Assembly (NCBI GenBank): GCA_046259385.1
Contig: JBJYWI010000266.1
Span: 1 to 25,544 of the forward strand
DNA length: 25,544 nucleotides
DNA from: CAVWDI01 sp046259385
GTDB lineage: Bacteria; Chloroflexota; Anaerolineae; Anaerolineales; UBA4823
Reading direction: 5' to 3'
The position numbers and the translations under genes are program-made. The notes beneath the pieces were generated by a model. It was not told where the DNA came from. It searched no databases and saw only the letters and a program-made list of their open reading frames with translations. Of the stretch, positions 1 to 6,991 are shown piece by piece (position 1 is the stretch's first letter; each line of letters opens with the position of its first letter).

Positions 1-1
1 A

Positions 2-775
2 ATGAACAGAAAACCTTTCGTTGCTGGGAATTGGAAGATGAATAAAACCACCAGCGAAGCGCATCAATTGACAGTTGATCTTATTCCTGAGTTAAAAGGA
101 ATTGATTCTGTCGAGGTGGTGCTATGTCCACCTTTTACAGCACTCAAAACTGTTAAAGATTCAATATCCAATACAATTGTTGAACTTGGTGCTCAGAATA
201 TGCATTGGAAAAGTTACGGAGCATTCACCGGTGAGGTCTCACCTTTAATGATTGCTGAATTGTGCAAATTTGTCATAATCGGCCATTCAGAACGCAGAGC
301 CTTATTTGGTGAGAATGATGAAACTGTAAACGAGAAGATTAAGAGTGCCCTTGAATACAATCTTATACCGATTATGTGTGTTGGAGAGACATTGGATGAA
401 AATGAAAATGGACGAACTGAAGAAGTGGTCTCCCGACAATTAACTAATGGGTTGGCTGGAATTGATGCGAATTCGATAAATGGGGATAGAGTCTCGCTTG
501 TGCTTGCCTACGAACCAGTATGGGCAATCGGTACTGGAAAGGCTGCAACAGTTCAAGATGCTGCTGAAGTCATTGCTAATGTTGTCCGCCATACCTTGTC
601 AAAAGTTTTTAGTAGTGAATTGTCAGAAAGAGTTCAGATCCTCTACGGTGGTTCAGTTAATGGGGATAATGCAGGAGAATTTTTTGCCGTTGATGATATT
701 GACGGAGCATTAGTTGGAGGGGCATCTCTGAAGGCAAAAGAATTTGCAAAGATTATTTGGGCTGCAGCAAATTAG
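2..775 (+). CDS. tpiA: Triosephosphate isomerase
   Basis: This 257-residue cytoplasmic enzyme interconverts dihydroxyacetone phosphate and glyceraldehyde 3-phosphate in glycolysis. All the family landmarks are visible: NWKMN at residues 10-14 with the substrate-binding Lys12, the catalytic His95 in IIGHSERR, the catalytic Glu171 in AYEPVWAIGTG (which runs into flexible loop 6), and the phosphate-binding YGGSVNGDN near the C-terminus. The length is normal for a bacterial TIM. The ATG at position 2 puts NWKMN at the usual distance from the N-terminus, so the gene looks complete although its upstream region is outside the window. No strong terminator follows, only an inverted repeat at 818-845. 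It is probably the last gene of a glycolytic cluster to the left (inference). Confidence 0.97.
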   Translation: MNRKPFVAGNWKMNKTTSEAHQLTVDLIPELKGIDSVEVVLCPPFTALKTVKDSISNTIVELGAQNMHWKSYGAFTGEVSPLMIAELCKFVIIGHSERRALFGENDETVNEKIKSALEYNLIPIMCVGETLDENENGRTEEVVSRQLTNGLAGIDANSINGDRVSLVLAYEPVWAIGTGKAATVQDAAEVIANVVRHTLSKVFSSELSERVQILYGGSVNGDNAGEFFAVDDIDGALVGGASLKAKEFAKIIWAAAN

Positions 776-817
776 TTCAGTAATCAAAACTTTCTGAAAG
801 CTTGTATGGTGTAAAAC

Positions 818-845
818 TGATCAAAATAATCTCTGCTTTTGATCA
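818..845. repeat. Perfect 9-bp inverted repeat between tpiA and the NusG paralogue
   Basis: The arms TGATCAAAA (818-826) and TTTTGATCA (837-845) are perfect inverted complements around a 10-base loop. No T-run follows on either strand, so it is not a classical intrinsic terminator. It could be a weak tpiA 3' structure, an operator, or, if transcription of the glycan operon starts upstream of it, a leader RNA hairpin for the NusG paralogue encoded next. The sequence alone does not choose between these. Confidence 0.6.
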
Positions 846-914
846 TCGATGTAGAAGCACAGGAACAAATATTGATTTGTAAAAATTTATAAAAAATATA
901 TCTAACTCTTTTGT

Positions 915-1427
915 ATGACTAATTACTGGTATGCATTGAGAAGTAAACCTCGAAAGGAAGATGTTGTCTGGCGCCAAGTCCTATCCCAGGGAATTAAAGC
1001 CTATTACCCTCGTCTCAGAGTAAAGCCTGTTAATCCCAGAGCGAGGAAATTAAAACCATATTTCCCAGGTTACCTGTTTGTGAATGTGGATTTGAAGGAA
1101 ATTGGGCTTTCTGAATTTCAATGGATGCCGCATACAAATGGTTTGGTAAGTTTTGGGGGTGAGCCGGCGATTGTACCTGAGAATTTAATTTATGAAATTC
1201 AAACCCGGATTGAAAAAATCAATGTAGCAGGAGGTGAGGAATTAGCAGGTCTGCAACCCGGGGATGAAGTAAGAATTAATGAGGGACCATTTCAAGGATA
1301 TCAGGCGATATTTGACTCAACCTTACCCGGCAATGTCCGTGTGAGAGTACTCTTAGAACTGCTTGGAAGCCATAGGCAAGTACCCTTGGAGCTCGATGCA
1401 GGTTCAATACAATCGAAAAGGAAATAA
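915..1427 (+). CDS. Specialised NusG-family antiterminator (RfaH/LoaP/UpxY-like)
   Basis: This 170-residue protein opens with the NusG N-terminal domain signature (NYWYALRSKPRKE, then YYPRLRV and the F-PGYLFV strand at about residues 49-56). It ends with a KOW-type domain (LQPGDEVRINEGPFQGYQAIF, about 112-132). Housekeeping NusG normally sits beside secE and ribosomal protein genes. This copy instead heads a glycan operon, which is the context of the RfaH, LoaP and UpxY paralogues that keep RNA polymerase from terminating in long polysaccharide operons. The start is the ATG at 915. It has no recognisable Shine-Dalgarno and an A+T-rich upstream region. gmd follows after 8 bases. The family call is firm; the operon-specific role is inferred from position. 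Confidence 0.88.
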   Translation: MTNYWYALRSKPRKEDVVWRQVLSQGIKAYYPRLRVKPVNPRARKLKPYFPGYLFVNVDLKEIGLSEFQWMPHTNGLVSFGGEPAIVPENLIYEIQTRIEKINVAGGEELAGLQPGDEVRINEGPFQGYQAIFDSTLPGNVRVRVLLELLGSHRQVPLELDAGSIQSKRK

Positions 1428-1435
1428 ATATTCAT

Positions 1436-2503
1436 ATGAAGAAAGCCCTTGTAACAGGGATTACCGGACAGGATGGATCTTATCTGGCAGAATTATTGCT
1501 ATCAAAAGGATATGAGGTTCATGGCTTAATTCGACGGGCAAGTACATTTAATACCAAGAGAATTGACCATCTGTATCACGACCCTCATAATGGAGAGAAA
1601 GTACTCCTTTTTCTCCACTATGGTGACCTGGCAAATACAGGCAATTTAGTTGATCTGATATATGAAATTAAACCAGATGAGATTTATCATCTTGCTGCGC
1701 AAAGTCATGTTAGGGTGAGCTTCGACCTTCCAGAATACACAGGAGACATCACTGGTCTGGGTACCATTCGCATCCTGGAAGCTGTTAGAAAGAGCAGGTT
1801 GGATACACGATTTTACCAAGCGTCTTCCAGCGAAATGTATGGCAATGCTCCTCCCCCTCAAAACGAAAACACTCCTTTTCAGCCCAGAAGTCCTTATGCA
1901 GCTGCAAAGTTATATTCATATTGGGTTACACGGAATTACCGCAGAGGCTATAAAATGTTTGCCTGCAATGGGATCCTGTTTAATCACGAATCCCCTCGCC
2001 GTGGTGAGACTTTTGTTACCCGAAAAATAACCCGTGCGGTTGCGTCAATTTTAGCCGGGAAACAGGACACTCTATACCTGGGAAATTTGGATGCAAAACG
2101 TGATTGGGGTTACGCTCCGGATTATGTTGCAGCGATGTGGAAAATGCTGCAGCACAACACCCCTAGCGATTATGTTATCGGCACCGGTGAGTCGCATTCC
2201 ATACGCGAATTTCTAGATGAAGCGTTTGGTTATGTAAATCTGGATTGGAACGATTATGTAAAAATCGATCCTCGATATTACAGGCCTACAGAAGTTGATT
2301 ATTTGTTAGCGGATTTTTCACTGGCGAGGAAAGAGTTAAACTGGGAGCCAAGAATTTACTTTAAAGATCTTGTCAGGATAATGGTTGATGCAGATATGGA
2401 ATTGCTTGGAATAGATTGCCCGGGCGATGGAAAGAAGATTATGGAAGCGCACCATGGCAAATGGCATCGTTGGCAGGATCAGGTAATCAGCATGGAAGGT
2501 TGA
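1436..2503 (+). CDS. gmd: GDP-mannose 4,6-dehydratase
   Basis: This 355-residue enzyme of the extended short-chain dehydrogenase family converts GDP-D-mannose to GDP-4-keto-6-deoxy-D-mannose, the precursor of GDP-fucose, GDP-rhamnose and related sugars. Visible features are the nucleotide-binding GITGQDGSYLAE (residues 8-19) and the RRAST loop at about 33-37, which in characterised GMDs contacts the NADP(H) 2'-phosphate. The catalytic SSSE segment ends at Glu133 (Ser131 replaces the Thr seen in E. coli), and the YxxxK pair is Tyr154/Lys158. The motif LFNHESPRRGETFVTRKI is typical of GMD. The length is normal. It lies 8 bases after the NusG paralogue and 4 bases before a diverged paralogue, so it is clearly co-transcribed. 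Confidence 0.95.
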   Translation: MKKALVTGITGQDGSYLAELLLSKGYEVHGLIRRASTFNTKRIDHLYHDPHNGEKVLLFLHYGDLANTGNLVDLIYEIKPDEIYHLAAQSHVRVSFDLPEYTGDITGLGTIRILEAVRKSRLDTRFYQASSSEMYGNAPPPQNENTPFQPRSPYAAAKLYSYWVTRNYRRGYKMFACNGILFNHESPRRGETFVTRKITRAVASILAGKQDTLYLGNLDAKRDWGYAPDYVAAMWKMLQHNTPSDYVIGTGESHSIREFLDEAFGYVNLDWNDYVKIDPRYYRPTEVDYLLADFSLARKELNWEPRIYFKDLVRIMVDADMELLGIDCPGDGKKIMEAHHGKWHRWQDQVISMEG

Positions 2504-2510
2504 TCTTTTG
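2494..2510 (+). promoter_or_regulatory. Ribosome binding site supporting the TTG start of the second dehydratase
   Basis: GGAAGG at 2494-2499 lies inside the last codons of gmd and is followed by an 8-base spacer and TTG at 2508. This fixes the start of the downstream gene at a TTG codon and implies translational coupling with gmd. Confidence 0.7.
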
Positions 2511-3467
2511 AGCAGAGCATTAATTTTTGGTGTAAATGGTCAGGATGGATCTTATCTGGCAGAACTACTTCTGGAGTTAGGATACGAAGTTTTTGGTTGG
2601 ATTCCATTAGACGTTCCTGTTCAAATGGATAATATAAGTCATATCGTTGATCGTTTGACCTTAATAGAAGGGAGCCTGAAAAACAAAGCATCCTTATTCG
2701 AATCTGTTGAAGAAATCCAACCTGACATCATCTATAATTTTGCTTCCCCTTCCTCGCCATATGATTCATGGGATTCAAGTATTGAAGTAGGAGACTATGC
2801 TGGTTTAGGTGCAGCCCGTTTATTGGAAGCAGTCCGGGAGATTAAACCCGATTCACGTTATTATCAAGCATCTTCGAGTGAATTATTTGGGAATCCAGTA
2901 GAAATCCCCCAGAACGAGAAAACACCATTCCGACCGCGTAATCCTTATGGAATAGCTAAATTATATGCCCATTGGATGACTGTTCGTTACCGTCAGCAAT
3001 TTGGATTATTTGCGATATCGGGAATATTGTTCAATCATGAAAGCCCGAGGAGAGGTTTGAATTTTGTTACCAGAAAAATTGCTAATACCGCAGTAAAAAT
3101 AAAATTGGGTATGGAGAGTGAATTGAGATTGGGTGATTTGGACGCCAGGAGGGATTGGGGATTTGCTAAAGACTACACTGAAGCAATAATGTTAATGATG
3201 CAGCAGGATAGCCCCGAAGATTATGTGATTGGTACTGGAATAACTCATTCAGTTCGCGAGTTTTGTGAAATTGCCTTCAATCATTTAGGGCTGGATTACA
3301 GGGAATTTGTTGTTAGTGATAAACGATTCATGCGGCCGACCGAAAATAAACAATTAGTGGCTGATCCTAGTAAAGCGAGAAGTAACCTAAATTGGAAACC
3401 AAAAATTGAATTCGACCAATTAGTGACAATGATGGTTGATTCAGATCTGGAAGAATTGAATTCATAA
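2508..3467 (+). CDS. Diverged GDP-mannose 4,6-dehydratase paralogue (NAD-dependent epimerase/dehydratase family)
   Basis: This 319-residue extended SDR protein is clearly a paralogue of the gene before it. Both share QDGSYLAE (with an identical 24-base DNA segment, 1469-1492 and 2541-2564), the SSSE segment (Glu125 here), Tyr147/Lys151 of YxxxK, LFNHESPRRG and the GDLDARRDWG motif. Two differences stand out. The RR-containing cofactor loop of GMD is replaced by GWIPLDVPVQMDN (about residues 30-42), and the AAQSHV segment is replaced by FASPSSPYD. It is also shorter at the C-terminus. It may be a second dehydratase with altered cofactor or substrate preference, or the next step of the pathway, for example a 4-keto reductase giving GDP-D-rhamnose. 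Family is firm, reaction is not. It starts at TTG with a good ribosome binding site. Confidence 0.85.
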   Translation: MSRALIFGVNGQDGSYLAELLLELGYEVFGWIPLDVPVQMDNISHIVDRLTLIEGSLKNKASLFESVEEIQPDIIYNFASPSSPYDSWDSSIEVGDYAGLGAARLLEAVREIKPDSRYYQASSSELFGNPVEIPQNEKTPFRPRNPYGIAKLYAHWMTVRYRQQFGLFAISGILFNHESPRRGLNFVTRKIANTAVKIKLGMESELRLGDLDARRDWGFAKDYTEAIMLMMQQDSPEDYVIGTGITHSVREFCEIAFNHLGLDYREFVVSDKRFMRPTENKQLVADPSKARSNLNWKPKIEFDQLVTMMVDSDLEELNS

Positions 3468-3544
3468 GTAGCGTACAGCTTGATTATTGAGACCTTGGAA
3501 TAGTCTGGTTTATTTGAGATTTTCGATCGTTTAAACTGCTCCAA

Positions 3545-4279
3545 TTGAATACAGTCAACATTCTTGGGATTGATATCCATTGTTTAAATCAAGAAGAAAT
3601 TCTTGAATCTATACTGGTCTGGACTACAGAGAAAAAGAAAAGAACAATTTTTTATGCCAACGCGCATTGTCTGAATACCACCGTATTAAATAAAGAATAT
3701 TATGATGTTCTTAACCAGGCTGATCTTGTATATTCAGACGGGGCAAGCATTGTATGGGGCAGCAGCTTATTGGGAGGATGCAAACTAAAAAAGTTATCAT
3801 TAATTCATTGGATTGATAGGTTATTTGATTTTATTGTACAAAATAACATCCGAATATATATTATCGCTAGTAAACCAGAAATAATTAATAAAGCTGTCAT
3901 TAACATATTAAAGATTCACCCAGAAATGAAAATAACTGGGTATAACGACGGTTATCTGACTAAAGAGAGCCAAGAGAAGGTTTTAAACGAGATCAGTGTT
4001 ATTTCTCCTGATATCCTTTTTGTTGGGATGGGTACTCCATTTCAGGAATTATGGATCCATAAAAACCAAGAACTTATCTCAGCGAGAATATGCTGGGCTG
4101 TTGGGGCTTTATTTGACTATATGGCAGGTGAAGAAAAAATTGTGCCCGGTTGGATCAATAAAGCTGGATTAGAATGGCTATGGCGGTTTTGCATGGATCC
4201 TAAAGGGAAGTGGATGCGGTACCTGATCGGGAACCCAATGTTTATTTACAGATTGTTAAGACAAAAATTCGGTTGGTAA
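3545..4279 (+). CDS. WecG/TagA/CpsF-family glycosyltransferase
   Basis: This 244-residue protein belongs to the GT26 family, whose members transfer a sugar (often N-acetylmannosamine, its uronate, or glucose) from a nucleotide donor onto a lipid-linked acceptor at the cytoplasmic membrane. The family signatures are in order: YANAHCLN (about residues 37-44), YSDGASIVWGS (about 63-73), VGMGTPFQE (about 159-167) and the C-terminal GALFDYMAGE followed by P-W and LEWLWR. The start used is TTG at 3545. A stop codon at 3515-3517 limits any upstream extension, and no convincing Shine-Dalgarno is visible, so the start is uncertain by a few codons. It lies 77 bases after the dehydratase pair and 26 bases before the phosphatase gene. 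It probably builds part of the same surface glycan. Confidence 0.9.
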   Translation: MNTVNILGIDIHCLNQEEILESILVWTTEKKKRTIFYANAHCLNTTVLNKEYYDVLNQADLVYSDGASIVWGSSLLGGCKLKKLSLIHWIDRLFDFIVQNNIRIYIIASKPEIINKAVINILKIHPEMKITGYNDGYLTKESQEKVLNEISVISPDILFVGMGTPFQELWIHKNQELISARICWAVGALFDYMAGEEKIVPGWINKAGLEWLWRFCMDPKGKWMRYLIGNPMFIYRLLRQKFGW

Positions 4280-4305
4280 CAGAGAATAAATCAAAGGGAT
4301 AAAAA

Positions 4306-4764
4306 ATGAATTCTGTTCTATTTGTTTGTACAGCCAATATCTGCAGGTCGCCTATGGCAGAAGGTTTGATGAAAATAATTACCAGAGATCGAGAAGAGCC
4401 ATGGCTTATCCAATCAGCAGGTGTGTGGGCATACAGTGACCAACCAGCAGCAATTAATACAATAAAAATATTGAAAGAATATGGGATAGATCTGAGCGGA
4501 CACCGTTCGAGGTCAATTTCGCAAGACCTGATGGACAATTCTAATTTAATAATGGTTATGGAAAAAACCCACAAAGAGACCTTAGAAACCGGTTTTCCTG
4601 AAAGATCGCCAAAAATTTTTTTGGTCAGTGAAATGGAGGGCAACATGAAGGATATCCATGACCCGATTGGGGGAACTATAGAAGATTTTAGGTCAATGGC
4701 TGAACAAATCAATAGAATTTTAGAGGATCATTTTGAAAAAATTTATCAGCTTTCAATGAGTTAA
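4306..4764 (+). CDS. Low-molecular-weight protein tyrosine phosphatase
   Basis: This 152-residue phosphatase has the CX5R P-loop right at the N-terminus (Cys8-T-A-N-I-C-Arg14-S), and the general-acid Asp119-Pro120 of the DP motif lies in a HDPIGG context. Length and architecture match the LMW-PTP family. AAAGGGAT at 4293-4300 gives a good ribosome binding site for the ATG. In many polysaccharide operons such an enzyme (Wzb type) dephosphorylates a bacterial tyrosine autokinase that controls chain length, and the location fits that role. No cognate kinase lies in this window. An arsenate-reductase-like role is possible because the family is related, but the glycan context argues against it. 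Confidence 0.9.
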   Translation: MNSVLFVCTANICRSPMAEGLMKIITRDREEPWLIQSAGVWAYSDQPAAINTIKILKEYGIDLSGHRSRSISQDLMDNSNLIMVMEKTHKETLETGFPERSPKIFLVSEMEGNMKDIHDPIGGTIEDFRSMAEQINRILEDHFEKIYQLSMS

Positions 4765-4773
4765 CAACTGAAT

Positions 4774-6762
4774 ATGATTGCTGAAAATAACAGTTCCGTT
4801 CGTGTTCGCGAAATTGACGGTATTCTTATCATTTTAGTAATCGCCCTGTTACATGGATTGATTTATGTATACTTGGTTCCGCCCTGGCAGCACTATGACG
4901 AACCCAATCATTTTGAATACGTTTGGCTTGTCGCAAATCGCAATAAATTACCTCAAATAAATGACTACGATCCCGCACTGACTTTTTCTGTCCTTGAGTC
5001 AATGTATGCGAATGATTTTTATAAGGGGTTAGATTACCAACCGGAATTAGGGACAGCTCAGGATCAAAGACCGGTTCCAGGTGTTTCCCAGTTAGCAGGG
5101 AAACCACTTTATTATGGTATGGCATCTATTCCATTGAAGCTTATATTGAACCGAGACGTAACGATTCAGATGTATTTTGTCCGTCTGATATCTGTTTCGA
5201 TCTTGCTGCTCACAATTTTGATTGCTTGGGGAATGGTACGCGAATTCACACCAGCAGGTCATCCATTAAGGTATCTTACTCCTTTGATTCTGGCGATGCT
5301 ACCTGGATATGTTGATGTTATGTCTTCGATAAATAATGATGTTGGAGCAGTTCTTTTTATGTCACTATCTCTCTGGGGAAGCGTTCGTTTGGTGACGAAA
5401 GGTATCTCTTTATTGAATTTACTGCTGGCATTTGGAGCAGCAGTACTTGGTTTTTACACAAAGAGTACTGCTGTTATCGCGTTTTTGATTCTCCCAGTAG
5501 CACTGATTTTTTCGTTGTTTAGAAATAGACTCCGGGGATTTGCTTGGATTCTTGTATTTTCAGGATTTACCCTGATAATACTCACAACGATCACTAGGGA
5601 TGATGCTCTAAAATGGTATCGTTCTACTTCCCAGAGTGAACCCACACGCCTTGCGACAGAGAAAGCTGTTTTAGGAGAGTATGTAATCCAGTTGGATGCG
5701 AGTCAGGAAACTAGCCCTGAATGGATGAATCCATTAATACAACCTATCCCGATTGAAACCGGGGAGAAAGTAATAGGTGAGAATGCTACCCTGGGGTTCT
5801 GGATGTGGGCTGATAAACCGGCATCAATGAAATCTCCAGTCTTTAACACAGGAAATTTTCAATATTTCGAGTTAATTCAAATAAGTGATCAACCGGAATT
5901 CTTCGCATACCACACCACATTTTCTGATACATCTCCAAGAATTTGGATCGGAATTGATTTCCCCGATAGTCTCCAAGGTGATAAGAATACTGTTTATGTT
6001 GATGGAATTGTTCTAACCGAAGGACTCTATCCGATAGATCAACCACCCTCTTATGCAAATGTAGATGGTACTACTGGATCCTGGGCAGGAAAATCTTTTA
6101 CGAATTACATTGAAAACGGATCCGCAGAAATCTCCGGATTTCGCATTATTCCAATACTTGATGGGCTTGGATCAGACTTTTTGGGAGACAATACGCGTCC
6201 ATCTTTTGTTCTCGCTTCACTGATTGACATAAAATCTACCTGGTTTTTATATAGACTGACGATTGTTAGATTATTCCGCACCTTCTTGGCGAAATTTGGT
6301 TGGGGGCATGTCTACATCATTGGATTACATCCTTATCGGAATTTAGGAATTTTCTCCCTATTTCTATTTGCTGGGATTTTGTTTGGTCTTATACGAAAAA
6401 GAAGAGGTATTCCCTGGGAGGTCGTTTTTTTACTTCTTATAACAACAGCGTTCACGGTACTTGCTGTACTTGTACGAAGCGCAATTTATATATCCGTTTC
6501 ACACATTTTTCTTCCAGTGGGACGGTATCTTTATCCAATTATTATTCCTATCGCAATTGGAATGGGTTTTGGTTGGTTAGAAATAAGCGGGTGGATGATT
6601 AGAGTTACCAGAGAAATAATTAAAAAAATAAATAATGGTAAAGTATCAATCATGCATTCATTTAATAAACGAAAAGCAGAATTTCAGATTGGCGTATTAT
6701 TTATACTATTTATAGCCTTTGATGTGTACTCTATCTACAGTATAGTAAGTTTCTATTCATAG
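4774..6762 (+). CDS. Large multispanning membrane protein, DUF2142/GT-C glycosyltransferase-like
   Basis: This 662-residue integral membrane protein has a first transmembrane helix at about residues 16-35. A short loop carrying PPWQHYDEPNHFEY follows (Asp42-Glu43). An acidic pair in the first extracytoplasmic loop is the hallmark of GT-C enzymes, which use polyprenyl-phosphate-linked sugars, and the PP-DE-NHF pattern resembles DUF2142 proteins. About seven hydrophobic helices follow up to residue 273. Then comes a polar, beta-rich stretch (about 273-490) with the look of a carbohydrate-binding module (GFWMWADKP, WIGIDFPD, VYVDGIVL), then several more helices. It starts 9 bases after the phosphatase gene and is the last gene of the operon. 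Family assignment is from motif memory, so the exact class is tentative. Confidence 0.75.
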   Translation: MIAENNSSVRVREIDGILIILVIALLHGLIYVYLVPPWQHYDEPNHFEYVWLVANRNKLPQINDYDPALTFSVLESMYANDFYKGLDYQPELGTAQDQRPVPGVSQLAGKPLYYGMASIPLKLILNRDVTIQMYFVRLISVSILLLTILIAWGMVREFTPAGHPLRYLTPLILAMLPGYVDVMSSINNDVGAVLFMSLSLWGSVRLVTKGISLLNLLLAFGAAVLGFYTKSTAVIAFLILPVALIFSLFRNRLRGFAWILVFSGFTLIILTTITRDDALKWYRSTSQSEPTRLATEKAVLGEYVIQLDASQETSPEWMNPLIQPIPIETGEKVIGENATLGFWMWADKPASMKSPVFNTGNFQYFELIQISDQPEFFAYHTTFSDTSPRIWIGIDFPDSLQGDKNTVYVDGIVLTEGLYPIDQPPSYANVDGTTGSWAGKSFTNYIENGSAEISGFRIIPILDGLGSDFLGDNTRPSFVLASLIDIKSTWFLYRLTIVRLFRTFLAKFGWGHVYIIGLHPYRNLGIFSLFLFAGILFGLIRKRRGIPWEVVFLLLITTAFTVLAVLVRSAIYISVSHIFLPVGRYLYPIIIPIAIGMGFGWLEISGWMIRVTREIIKKINNGKVSIMHSFNKRKAEFQIGVLFILFIAFDVYSIYSIVSFYS

Positions 6763-6849
6763 AATTTAGAAACTCATTGATCTATACTGAGGTGCAGGAA
6801 GAAAAACTATAAAAACACATAAATTAAGCAATAACCAATACAAGAATGG

Positions 6850-6876
6850 GGCGGTGTACTTATCCGCCTGATTTTT
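6850..6876 (+). terminator. Candidate intrinsic terminator of the glycan operon
   Basis: A GGCGG/CCGCC stem (6850-6854 with 6864-6868) around a 9-base loop is followed by TGATTTTT, the T-run being 6872-6876. It lies about 90 bases downstream of the last glycan gene on its strand. The stem is short but all G-C. Confidence 0.55.
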
Positions 6877-6893
6877 ATAACGACAGTTTTAGT

Positions 6894-6911
6894 AATCTCC
6901 AATCGGAGATT
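6894..6911. repeat. 7-bp perfect hairpin in the convergent intergenic spacer
   Basis: AATCTCC (6894-6900) and GGAGATT (6905-6911) pair around a 4-base loop. No T-run is present on either side. It lies between the convergent ends of the glycan operon and the S41 peptidase gene and may help 3'-end formation for the latter. Confidence 0.45.
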
Positions 6912-6991
6912 CTGCTCAATGCAAAAGAAGGCAGGTGAGAATTTTCACACCTTGATATAAGGATTGGCTAATTTCATGTGATCGTGGGATT

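Noticed and set aside
6847..6939. A 30-codon + strand frame (MGRCTYPPDF...) after the glycan operon
   Set aside because: There is no ribosome binding site, it covers the candidate terminator hairpin, and nothing in it is recognisable.
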